Below, in pieces: positions 25,220 to 35,591 of a stretch of 64,000 bases of DNA; the stretch's first letter is position 1; the number at the start of each line of letters is the position of its first letter. Where the stretch lies: positions 244,682,166-244,746,165 of the forward strand of contig CM077666.1 of the NCBI GenBank assembly GCA_039707655.1, read 5' to 3'. Below the pieces are notes generated by a model, which searched no databases, was not told the DNA's origin, and worked only from the letters and a program-made list of their open reading frames with translations. Source of the DNA: Elymus sibiricus. Taxonomy: Eukaryota; Streptophyta; Magnoliopsida; Poales; Poaceae. The position numbers and the translations under genes are program-made.

Positions 25220-28200
25220 ATGGATAGGCAAAGCACATCTCCTTCGGTCTACTACGACAAGTTCGATGCCATGAAGAACCACTTGGACGCCAAGATGGAC
25301 AAGCACATGGAGGAGCTCAAAGCCCTCATCAAGACCGGCAAGAGGTCTTCATCATCTTCGAGAAGACGCTCAAGTGCAACGACTCTCGAGCTACCATCTC
25401 CGGCAAGTACACAACGGCATCGACACCGACATGAACGTGAAGGTCAAGAGCTCAAAACAAACCACCGCTCTACGACTTCACCATCTACCTTGGCATCTTC
25501 GCCAAGCGACTTCAAGGCATCTTTGCCTTTGGATATGCGGCATCTTCGCCAACAAGTACCTCAAAAGAAGCTTCCCAAGCTCAAGTCCACGACTTCCACG
25601 AGCTACTACGACCTCGACACCGACCACGAGCTTCCTTTCTATGGGACTCTAGACCCCGAGGAGTATCTCGAGTGGGAACGCAAGATGGACGACTACCTCA
25701 CGCTACATCAAGTCCCCTCCGACGATCAAGTGAAGTGCGCCACAAGTACCTTCCATGACCACGCGTAGACATGGTGGCTGCACCGACCTTCGACGAGCTT
25801 CCCCATGAGTTGGCCCAAGACGAAGAAAGTGATGCGGCGAGAATTTTTGCCTTCCACCTACACGGAACATCTTCGACGCCAATTGGAGAACACCATCCAA
25901 GGATCCAAGTCCATCGACGAGTACTTCACGGAGATGAAGAAAGCCTTGCGACGAGCCGGTGTGGACGACCCCATTTCGATGAAGTTCCACTTCATGATGG
26001 GATTGAACAACGACATCTCCAAGACTATCTTCCTCGACAACTACAAGTCCCTCGACGACAACTATTTTGGTGCTCTCAAGGCGGAAAAAGAACTCAAGAA
26101 GGCCAAGGCTTCTCCACCCCAAGCACACTTCGCGACGACCAAGCTCCAAGACGGCGAGCATGAGGATAGTACCACCACGATGTCCAAGCCCAACGAGCTC
26201 CAAGACGATGCTCCTAAGTTCGACTTCACCGTCATCCCTCTTTGTCGCATTGACGATGCCGAGTCTACCATGACTCTTTTTGAAGACGGCGCGGCGACGA
26301 CTACGACTACGGAGCCTCTCAAGGAACAAGATTTGGAGGCGCGCGACAAGGTGGCGAGCAAGGATGATGCTTCCATCTTTGGAGGCGAGAGTGATGATGT
26401 GCCATCTTCGGCCTTCATCCACGGCGACGGTGACGAGATGGTTGAGAATGGGATTTTCCCTTCGACCACGGCGGCGTTTGGAGATGAGTTGAGCGACATG
26501 AGCCACCATATTGAGAGTGAGAGCGAGTTCACCACTAGCCCCATATATGATGAGATGCTTCAATTCCCATGTGAGGAGAGCCACAACCCCCACCACTTGA
26601 GTGAGACGAGTGACTCCACCATATGTGAGTTTGAGTGCACCAATTTTGAGGGAGTGAGTGAGCCACCACATAGAGAGAGTGAGATAGTTGATAGGTCTTG
26701 TGAGGCCATTTTTAACTCTAACAACTTAACCTCTACCTCTATTGTGTCTTCTCATTTGGTGCGAGGTCCCATATATGATGACGCGCCGATCCTCGACGAC
26801 TTCGTTCTTCCTTTGGACAAGACGATGGCCATGGTGGACTATGATACACCCCCCACATGGTTCCATCACGATGATGATGACCACGAGTTGGTCCTTGCCA
26901 CCTCACCTACACCACATGAGTGGAATGTGAAAGGTAACATAGGTGACGGTGATGCTCTTGTCCCACTAGTGGACATTCTTGACATTGATTGCTTGCATGA
27001 TGTAGATCCTCCTATTAACCTGCTTGATGCTAGTGCGATTTCTCCATGCGATGATTTACCCATTTATGATGAGTATGATGATTGCCATGTGGAGTCTATT
27101 AGTTGTGATGCCATGTTGCATAGGATTTCTTGTGATAATTCTCTTGGTCACATCATGTTTGCAACCCCTCTTGACTTGTCATATGCTATGCATGAGATCT
27201 ACCATATGTCATATTTGCAATCTCATCGTAGTAACTATGCATATGCAATTAAAATAAATCCCATTTGCACATATGGCATAGATGACAAGCCCATGGTTAT
27301 TGGCATTTGCTTTTCTTGTGATGATATTGATAGGCTCCCTTTGCATCATTTTTCTCATATGCCATGCCATGACCACCTAGCTTCGGATATGCTTTGTTTT
27401 GGATGTTGTTCATATTCTCCATATGATGATTCCACTATTCCTCATGAGGAGACCCCCATAGTTTCCTCATACATGTTAGGAGATTTTGATCCATCCTATG
27501 AATTGCATGATCCCAATAATTGCGTGCACAATATTCTCCCCATGAATGAATTTGATCTTGCTGTGCCATATACTTGCATGCTAAATTTGTGTCCCCATCG
27601 TGTTATACATAACAACTATTCTTTCATGATGGATGACATGTTCATATACCATGCCTCAAATTTCTTTGAGCATTGCTTGTTTTGTGCTAACTCTCACGTG
27701 CACATACACATCGTGATGGATGATGTGTACATTTACCATGCACACACTTTGTTTCGTTTGTCCCCATGTTGTGTAGGTACACATGCTTCCTCGTCGACCT
27801 CGCAAGCGCAAGAGTTGACGAAACGAGCTCTAGAGAGCAATGATGATTTGGGATCCCGTGGATTGTCTTTACCTCCGTTCCCTTCGCGCAACGACTTCGT
27901 GCATTTCTTCTACATGGCCCTCACATGGTTATGGGTTATTGTCCATTACGTCTCATTTGCCCATATTGCCATGTTCACTTTGCATGATATGCTCGTTCCT
28001 ATGCCTTTGCCATGCATTCGTGACCCATGCTTTGCATTACACATGAACCTTGATTCTCGTACTTATATGTGTATTTGCATGCTTGGTGGAGATATCACTT
28101 GTTATTGCCATGTTTGCTTTGTATCCCATGCCTCTGATGATACTTTGATCATGTTTCGCTTTCGTACTCGTGATATGTCATGTGCATTGCCTATGCCTAC

Positions 28201-29716
28201 TATTTGCTCACATGACATGATCACCATGATTTCCTCTAGTGCGTTGCATCTTCGCTCCACTAGTTTGCACGACATAATTACTATGATTGCTTGCCTTGTT
28301 GCATCACCGATGATTCATACTTGCTCGTTTCATGCGGTTGATGACAACCATTGCCTTGCTTTACACATGATTGCTCCATATGTTGCTTCTCTCATGCTAG
28401 ATGAATTGCCATGTATTGAGTGCAACAATGCTTTTAGTCTTGCTAATGAGATTGCCCCCATAGCTTTCTCCCATATATTTGGAGCTTTTGCCATCTTTCA
28501 TGTGAGGCATGCTTGTCTTCCTTCTTTGCACCATATGCCTAGTGCCATGAATATATCCATTGTTGCATCATATTATTCATGCCCTTTTGCTTCTAATGGT
28601 TTATGTGCAAGAGAAGAGAACCTTCATGATGGATGATGTGTTTATCTACCGTGCACATACGTTCTTTGCTTGGTTGTGTGCATGTGTAGGATCCTTCGAC
28701 ATCGTGTCAACGTCCACTTCCCGTGAGTTGACCATTCGAGCTCTTGAGAGCGAGCCACCTTCGACCGACGTACTTCTACAACGCATTTGCTACAACTTCG
28801 GCATTGTGAAGGACGCACAAGGACACGCTTTTCAGGTGACATCCTTCTTGAGCATGGATATTGCGGATCATACTACTTGTGTTGCTTGCACCATGCGACT
28901 TATTGGTCATCTTGGACCACTTGATTGCGCACATGTTCGAGATCTTGCTTCGACTTGTTATTTTCACCTTTCCATGCCTCATGTCATATATGCCTTGTGT
29001 GTTGCATCCAACTTGTTGCCTACTCGCTCTTATAATATGCTTGGTTGCAACAATGTCATTTCTTCACATATGCCATGTCCCATTGCTTGCTACATGCTTG
29101 ACTTGATTGCCTCACACATGATGAACAATTGCTATTTCCATTGTGTCGAGTGCCACACTATCTTCACTACACCTTGTGCACATTATGCTTGGTTTGTCTT
29201 GCACTTGACGCATGTGTTTAGACACTTCATTTTATTTGGTGTTGTGAATGATTCCTATGCCTACCATAGACCTTTTGTTGAGCACTTTGTGCATGATTGA
29301 TATGACATTGAGGTAGATGCTTGTTCATTTGTCACACACATTAGCATCTTCACCTCACCTTTGCATGATTGTTTCCATGATGACTTTGCTTGTGCTCAAT
29401 TAATATGCTTACATGCCATGTCTCACTTCTTTGTCAAACCATATGCTATGCTTGATGACTACACTTGTTGGGTGAATCACCACTTGAATGTTTGGTTTTG
29501 CACTAATGCTAACCACATTTGTTTTTCCAAGTGTTTGCTGTCCTTGCTCCTTTTAAAGGAATCACAAGACGGTGCGACATTGGAGAGTGCCCATTTCGAG
29601 CTTGAAGATGATGAGTATTTGGTGATCGTCCACTTCTACACGGCGAAGCCATCTCTTTCCCATGGTGATTTGGTTTTCGATCCGAGGTCGGATCTTTCCC
29701 AAGGGGGGGGGGGAGA
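25220..29716 (+). pseudogene. EA copy 2: gag plus long Cys/His-rich ORF
   Basis: The ORF starts MDRQSTSPSVYYDKFD at 25220. The gag core has DPEEYLEWERKMDDY near 25655 and MKFHFMMGLNNDISKT near 25980. A single TAG at 25766 (TCG in relatives) splits gag. From there the frame is open to 28636, about 943 codons from the ATG at 25805. The C-terminal part is rich in Asp, Cys, His and Met, with two hydrophobic stretches such as FFYMALTWLWVIVHY near 27910. An extra T near 28600 shifts the frame, and TGA at 29298 breaks it again. The end HGDLVFDPRSDLSQGG overlaps the polypurine tract and corresponds to HGDEVFDPRSDLSQGG of the EA2 integrase tail. No pol enzyme is encoded. Confidence 0.82.
29701..29716 (+). 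other. Polypurine tract, EA copy 2
   Basis: A G-rich purine run abuts LTR3 and matches 22230-22245. Confidence 0.9.
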
Positions 29717-30673
29717 TGATGCGGAGCATCCTATGGACATCACCATGTCAAGAGCCCGTTTGGCAAGTGACACGTGCGACATCTACTCCACATACACAAA
29801 GTTGAATCATCTCCTTTACGCGTGTTCACTTGACCCCTTCGAGGATGGTATACTACTTGACACTCCACTCGTGTGCATACATAGGTATTGTCGGAGCACC
29901 ACGGACGAGGAGGAGGAGTGCCAGCGCACGTGTACAACTACACCATCCGTGAGGGAAGCTTGGAAGAGAAGGAAGAAGAAGCATGGACAAGCTTCTGCCA
30001 ATGCCCGGAACCTCCGGCCTCCAGCCCGGAACTTCCGGACCCCGACGTCCAGAACAGCCCCAGGCTTGCAAACTCTCTGGGTAGCCCGGACCCTGCCCGG
30101 AACCTGCCCGGAACCTCCGGCCTGCCAGGAACTTCTGGCCCCCGGCATCCATCCCAGCTCAGGCCGTGCCAACTCTCTGTGTAGCCTGGAACCAGCCCGG
30201 AACCCGCCCGGAACTTCCGGCCCTGCCCGGAAGTTCCGGCCCTGCCTGCGTGCATTGACTTGGGCCGAGGCCCGTGTACCCCTTCGCCCCTAGACTATAT
30301 ATACTCTTCTTCCTCCTACGTTTTAGGGTTAGCATTATGATAGCTCATTAGTTGAGCTGTGCTCCTACCTCTACTCTTGAGAGAGAGAGACCACTCCCAT
30401 GGAGTTCAAGACCTCCATGTGAGAAGATCCTCCGGGATATCCAAGACCTCGACTCCTCTCTGGATCGGGATGAACTAGCTACCGATTGTACCCTCTTGTG
30501 TTGGATTTGGACCTTGGTATCCCTTATGTGTATGTGGATTTAGCACATGTGTGATTTTTTTCTTGTCTATTTGAGTGATTCCTCTCATTTTCCCCTCTCG
30601 TGTTCTTCGTGTTCTTCGTGGGATCCGCTCCTATCGTGAAAGATCGACACCACTAGGGTTCCACCCTACATCA
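29717..30673 (+). repeat. EA LTR3
   Basis: It is 957 bases. It matches LTR2 with few substitutions but has lost about 33 bases by deletion between two palindrome units (near 30030). Palindromes are at 30006-30245 and the TATA box at 30296. It ends CCTACATCA, followed by the TSD TGCAT. Confidence 0.92.
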
Positions 30674-30678
30674 TGCAT

Positions 30679-31648
30679 GGAGGAGCTCAAGGCCCTCATC
30701 AACACCGACAAGAGGTCTTCATCATCTTTGAGAAGACGCTCACGTGCAAAGACTCCCGAGCTACCATCTTCGGTAAGGACACACCGGCATCGACACCGAC
30801 AAGACCAGGACGCTCAAGTTCATCCAGGGCATACCACAAGAACGGAAGAGCAGCCTTCCGGGAGCATGTTGGCTTCTCTGCCAACCCTGTGCACTCGGGC
30901 CTGCGACCCCCGTGCACACGGCCTCCTGCACCCCCGTGCGCACGTGCCTTACAGTACATCAACATCGACTACGACTCTGCAGCTTCATCACCGACGTTGG
31001 CATCTTCGCCACGAGACTTCCAGGCATCTTCGCCTTCGGATGTACGGCATCTTCGCCTACTCCACGAGCTCAAGCCTACTACTTCCACGGGATACTTTGA
31101 CTTCACCAACAACTACAAGTCCACTCGACCCCGAGCACACTTCGCGACGACCACGCTCCAAGACGGCAAGCATGAGGCTAGTACCACCGAGTTGTCCAAG
31201 TCCGACGAGCTCCAAGACGACGCTCCAAAGTTCGACTTCACCGCCATCCCTCTTTGTGGCATTGACGACGCCGAGTCTACCATGACTCTTTTTGAAGACG
31301 GCGCGGCGACGACCACGACTACGAAGCACATCAAGGATCAAGATTTGGAGGTGAGCGACAAGGTGGCGAGCAAGGATGATGCTTCTATCTTTGGAGGCGA
31401 GAGTGATGATGTGCCATCTTCGGCCTTCATCCACGGCGACGGCGATGATGACTTGAGCGACTTATGCCACCATATTGAGAGTGAGAGTGACTTCACCACT
31501 AGCCCCATATATGATGAGATGACCCAATTCCCATGTGAGGAGAGCCACCACCACCACCACTTGAGTGATTTGAGTGACTCCACCATATGTGACATTGAGT
31601 GCACCTATTTTGAGGGAGTGAGTGAGCCACCACATAGAGAGAGTGAGG
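30679..31648 (+). pseudogene. EB1 gag remainder, core deleted
   Basis: It continues the EB1 gag after the EA array: Lys/Ser/Arg-rich segment, then a Pro/Arg-rich insert that encodes the B-type palindromes (30906-30947). The entire gag core present in EB2 (about 42960-43455 there) is missing, and the text jumps to the AHFATTTLQDGKHEAST segment near 31135. After a frame change it reads DDAPKFDFTAIPLCGIDDAEST to SEPPHRESEV. An 8-base loss (GTTGATAG) near 31650 shifts the frame into the long ORF. The element therefore lost the particle-forming part of gag. Confidence 0.78.
30906..30947 (+). repeat. B-type palindromes inside EB1 gag
   Basis: Two units, CCGTGCACACGG and CCCGTGCGCACGTG, lie in the gag coding region. 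They correspond to the cluster in EB2 gag (42745-42810). A-type and C-type gag regions here lack them. Confidence 0.85.
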
Positions 31649-34600
31649 TATAGGGCATGTGAGGCCATTTTGATTTCTAACGACTTACCCTCTACCTCTA
31701 TTGTGTCTTCTCATTTGGTGCTAGGTCCCATATACGACGACGCCACGATCTTCGACGACTTCGTCCTTCCTTTGGACAAGACGATGGCCATGGTGGACTA
31801 TGATACACCCCCCACATGGTTCCATCACGATGATGATGACCACAAGTTGGTCCTTGCTACCTCACCTACACCACATGAGTGGAATGAGAAAGGTAACATA
31901 GGTGAAGGTGATGCTCTTGTCCCACTACTGGACAGTCTTGACATTGATTGCTTGCATGATGTCGATCCTCCTATTGACACGCTTAATGCTAGTATGATTT
32001 CCCCATGCGATGATTTACCCATTTATGATGAGTATGATGATTGCCATGTGGAGTCTATTAGTTGTGATGCCATGTTACATAGGATATCTTGTGATAATTC
32101 TCTCGGTCACATCATGTTTGCAACCCCTCTTGACTTGTCATATGCTATGAATGTGATCTCCCATATGTCATATTTACAATTTCATCGTAGTGACTATGCA
32201 TATGCCATTAAAATGAACCCAATTTGCACATATGGCATAGCTGACAAGCCCATGGTTATTGGCATTTGCTTTTCTTGTGATGATATTGATATGCTCCCTT
32301 TGCATCATTTCTCTCATATGCCATGCCATGACCACCTAGCTTCGGACATGCATTATTTGCCATGTTGTCAATTTTCTCCATATTATGCGTTCGCTATTGC
32401 TCATGAGGCGACCCCCATAGTTTCCCCATACATGTTAAGAGATTTTGACCCATCATATGAATTGCATGATTCCCATGATTGTGTGCACCGTATGCATCCC
32501 ATGAATGACAGTACTTTTGATGTGCCACACACTTGCTATAATTTGCATCCTCATCATGTCATACATAACACCTATTCTTTCATGATGGATGACATATTTC
32601 TCTATCGTGCCTCAAATTTCTTTGAGCATTGCTTATCTTGTGCTAACTCTAACGTGCACATACACATCATGATGGATGATGTGTACATTTACCACGCACA
32701 CACTTTGTTTCGTTTGTCCCCATGTTGTGTAGGTACACATGCTTCCTCGTCGACCTCGCAAATGCAAGAGTTGACGAAACGAGCTCTAGAGAGCAATGAT
32801 GATTTGGGATTCCGTGGATTGTCATTCCCACCGCTCCCTTCGCGCACGGACTTCGCGCATTTCTTCTACATGGTCCTCACATGGGTATGGGTTATTGTTC
32901 ATTACATCCTCTATGCCCATAGTGCCATGTTCACTACGCATGATATGCTCATTCCTATGCCTTTGCCATGCATTTGTGACCCATGCTTTGCATCTCACAT
33001 GACACTTGGTTCTACTATTTGTATGTGTGTTTGCATGCTTGGTGGAGATATCACTTGTTATTGCCATGTTTGCTATGTACCCCATGCCTATGATGATACT
33101 TTGATCATGTTTCGCTTTCGTGCTTCCGATATGTCATGTGCATTTGTTATGCCTATTATTTGCTCACATGACATGCTTGCCATGATTTACTCTAGTGCGT
33201 TGCATCTTCGCTCCACTAGTTTGCACGACATGCTTACTATGATTGATTGCTTTGTTGCTTCACCCATGATTCATACTTGCTCGTTTCATGCGGTTGATGA
33301 CAACCATTTCCATGTCTTGCACATGATTGCTACTAACTATTGTCCAATTGCTCCATATGTTGCCTCTCTCATGCTAGATGATTTGACATGTATTGAGTGC
33401 AACAATGCTTTTAGTCTTGCTAATGAGATTGCCCCCATAGCTTTCTCCCATATACTCGGAGCCATTGACATATTTCATGTGAAGCATGCTTGTCTTCCTT
33501 CCTTGCACCATATGCCTAGTGCCATGAATATATCCATTGTTGCATCATATCATTCCTGCACATTTGCTTATAATGGTTATGTGCAAGAGAAGAGAACCAT
33601 CATGATGGATGATGTGTTTATCTACCATGCACATACGATTTTTGCTTGGTTGTGTGCATGTGTAGGATCCTTCGACATCGTGTCAACTTCTACTTCACGT
33701 GAGTTAACCATTCGAGCTCTTGAGAGCGAGCAGCTTTCGACCGACGTGCTTCTACAATGCATTTTCTACCACTTCGGCATTGTGAAGGACGCACAAGGAC
33801 ATACTTTTGAGGTGACATCCTTCTTGAGCATGGATATTGTGTATCATACTTCATGTGTTGCTTGCACCGTGACACATTGCACACATGCTAGCGATCTTGT
33901 TTTGACTTGGCATTGCCACATTGCCATGCCTCATGATATATATGCCTTGTGTGTTGCATCGAACATGATTATCCCATGCTATTCCCATGTGTTTGATTGC
34001 AACAATGTCATTTCTTCACATATGCCATGTCCCATTGATTGCTACATGATTGACTTGATTGCCTCACACGTGTTGAACAATTGCTCTTTCCATTGTGTTG
34101 AGTGCCACACTATCTTCACTACACCATGTGCACATTATGCTTGGATTGTCTTCCACTTTGGCTTGCCTATTGCACATTTCATGCACTTGATGCCCCATGT
34201 GTTTGGACATATCATTTTCCTTGGTGTTGTGAATGATTCCTATGACTACCATAGACCTTTTGTTGAGCACCTTGTGCATGCTTGCTATGACATTGAGGTA
34301 GATGCTTGTTCCTTTGTCACACATATTAGCATCTTTACCTCACCTTTGCATGATTGTTTCCATGATGACTTTGCATGTGCTCACTTGATATGCTTAAATG
34401 CCATGTCTCACTTCCTTGTCAAACCATATGCTATGCTTGATGACTACACTTGTTGGGTGAATCACCACTTGAATGTTTGGTTTTGCACTAACGCGAACCA
34501 CATTTGTTTTTCCAAGTGTTTGTTGTCATTGCTCCTTTTGAAGGAATCACACGACGGTGCGACATTGGAGAGTGCCCATTTCGAGCTTCAAGATGATGAA

Positions 34601-34930
34601 TGCTTGGTGATCGTCCACTTCTACACGGCGAGGCCATCTCTTTCCCATGGTGATTTGGTTTTTGAGCCGAGGACGGATCTTTCCCAAGGGGGAGGGGATG
34701 ATGCGGAGCATCCTACGGACATCACCATGGCAAGTGACTCGTGTCACATCTACTTCACATACATAAAGGTGAATCATCTCCTTTACACGTGTTCACTTGT
34801 GCCCTTTGAGGATGGTATACTACTTGACCCCTCTCTCGTATGCATACATAGGTGTGAGCGGAGCTACACATTCTTCGAGGAGTTGTCCAAGCTCAAGAGA
34901 ACGACTACATCATCCAAGAGGGAAGCTTAG
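31649..34930 (+). CDS. Long Cys/His-rich ORF of a pol-less element (EB1), intact
   Basis: About 1,090 codons are open without a stop. This is the best-preserved copy of the family's second region. It opens YRACEAILISNDLPSTS and passes through an acidic DDDD stretch and the CDDLPIYDEYDDCH segment (near 32000). Three related MMDD(I/V)(F/Y)(L/I)Y modules follow at about 32581, 32667 and 33600. It ends in the polypurine tract and reads on into the LTR. Cys, His, Met and Asp are strikingly frequent, and hydrophobic stretches such as LTWVWVIVHYILYA occur. I recognise no RT, integrase, protease or known cellular domain. The start is not a true initiation site; in intact elements this region would be fused to gag. 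The function is unknown. An RNA-level role or a gag extension are alternatives. Confidence 0.65.
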   Translation, partial: YRACEAILISNDLPSTSIVSSHLVLGPIYDDATIFDDFVLPLDKTMAMVDYDTPPTWFHHDDDDHKLVLATSPTPHEWNEKGNIGEGDALVPLLDSLDIDCLHDVDPPIDTLNASMISPCDDLPIYDEYDDCHVESISCDAMLHRISCDNSLGHIMFATPLDLSYAMNVISHMSYLQFHRSDYAYAIKMNPICTYGIADKPMVIGICFSCDDIDMLPLHHFSHMPCHDHLASDMHYLPCCQFSPYYAFAIAHEATPIVSPYMLRDFDPSYELHDSHDCVHRMHPMNDSTFDVPHTCYNLHPHHVIHNTYSFMMDDIFLYRASNFFEHCLSCANSNVHIHIMMDDVYIYHAHTLFRLSPCCVGTHASSSTSQMQELTKRALESNDDLGFRGLSFPPLPSRTDFAHFFYMVLTWVWVIVHYILYAHSAMFTTHDMLIPMPLPCICDPCFASHMTLGSTICMCVCMLGGDITCYCHVCYVPHAYDDTLIMFRFRASDMSCAFVMPIICSHDMLAMIYSSALHLRSTSLHDMLTMIDCFVASPMIHTCSFHAVDDNHFHVLHMIATNYCPIAPYVASLMLDDLTCIECNNAFSLANEIAPIAFSHILGAIDIFHVKHACLPSLHHMPSAMNISIVASYHSCTFAYNGYVQEKRTIMMDDVFIYHAHTIFAWLCACVGSFDIVSTSTSRELTIRALESEQLSTDVLLQCIFYHFGIVKDAQGHTFEVTSFLSMDIVYHTSCVACTVTHCTHASDLVLTWHCHIAMPHDIYALCVASNMIIPCYSHVFDCNNVISSHMPCPIDCYMIDLIASHVLNNCSFHCVECHTIFTTPCAHYAWIVFHFGLPIAHFMHLMPHVFGHIIFLGVVNDSYDYHRPFVEHLVHACYDIEVDACSFVTHISIFTSPLHDCFHDDFACAHLICLNAMSHFLVKPYAMLDDYTCWVNHHLNVWFCTNANHICFSKCLLSLLLLKESHDGATLESAHFELQDDECLVIVHFYTARPSLSHGDLVFEPRTDLSQGGGDDAEHPTDITMASDSCHIYFTYIKVNHLLYTCSLVPFEDGILLDPSLVCIHRCERSYTFFEELSKLKRTTTSSKREA
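34686..34698 (+). other. Polypurine tract of EB1
   Basis: AAGGGGGAGGGGA is directly followed by the LTR start TGATGCGG. Confidence 0.9.
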
Positions 34931-35591
34931 AAGCGGAGGAGGAACCATCAAGAAGAAGGACGGGAAGACGGAGTCAAGCAACGGGAAGAAGGACAGCTGC
35001 CCAGGCGACCCCGTGCGCACGGGCTAAGACCCCGTGCGCACGGGACCCCTCGATGTAGCTGCTGATAGCCCGTGCGCACGGGAGTGTACCGTGCCCACGG
35101 GACCCCCGTGCGCACGGGCCACCCAGCGAGGTGGCTGTCGTCTGCCTGTTTTGCCCTCCAGCTCGTCCCCTACCTCCATCCACCTATATATTTCGTACCT
35201 AGACCATTTGTTAGGGTTAGCAAAGGATATGATATGATCTAGAGAGTACTTTGCTCATCTACCCTCTCCCATGGAGATCAAGACCTCCTAGGAGAAGATC
35301 CCAAGTAGATATCAAGACCCCTTCTAGGGAAGGATCTATGTAGATCATCAAGACCTCATCTCCTCTTGGATTTGGGATGAACCTTACCATGTATCTTTCC
35401 CTTTCTTGTTCTTGTACCTTGTGGATCTCATGTGTTGCTAGTCTAGTGGATGTGTGATTGGACTTGTTCTTGAGTGTTTCCCTTGTGATTTCCCCTCGTA
35501 TTCTTCGTGCTCTACGTGTTCCTCTTCGTAGCCACCTCCAATTCGTGAACATCGGGACAAATCGGGGCACTTTGGCCCGTGCCCTACAACA
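34699..35591 (+). repeat. EB1 3' LTR (B-type)
   Basis: It is 893 bases. The B-type palindromes CCCGTGCGCACGGG lie at 35007-35120, and a TATA box (TATATAT) at 35185. It ends CCCTACAACA and the leader of EC follows at once. Confidence 0.9.

Larger units (their letters stand above)
18301..30673 (+). mobile_element. EA: tandem A-type array, three LTRs and two bodies, TSD TGCAT
   Basis: TGCAT flanks the whole array (18296-18300 and 30674-30678). The order is LTR1 (truncated), body copy 1 (gag N-terminus missing), LTR2, primer-binding site, leader, complete body copy 2, LTR3. Copy 1 and copy 2 correspond at a constant offset of 7,471 bases over about 3.9 kb, with the same frameshift and stop codons and only a handful of substitutions seen. 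LTR2 and LTR3 share variants that LTR1 lacks. This fits one insertion followed by unequal crossing-over between LTRs, then a deletion in the first unit. A unit LTR2-LTR3 is 8.4 kb. Confidence 0.92.
16157..35591 (+). mobile_element. EB1: B-type pol-less element containing the EA array
   Basis: It consists of a truncated 5' LTR (16157-16503), primer-binding site, leader, gag start (18206-18300), the inserted EA array, gag remainder (30679 on), the long ORF, polypurine tract and a full 3' LTR (34699-35591). The 3' flank TCGTG has no partner at the 5' side because that side was deleted. No pol is present, and most of the gag core has also been lost (see 30679-31648). It inserted into the leader of EC in the same orientation. 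Confidence 0.85.

Noticed and set aside
25703..26671. 322-codon minus-strand frame (and equivalents at 1471-2313, 18400-19200, 43054-43713)
   Set aside because: These are antisense to the gag region in every copy and follow from its codon pattern; no motif and no promoter on that strand.
31649..34930. Calling the Cys/His-rich ORF an envelope-like gene
   Set aside because: It is fused to gag in frame, there is no pol before it, and no signal peptide or cleavage site was found; one hydrophobic stretch is not enough.
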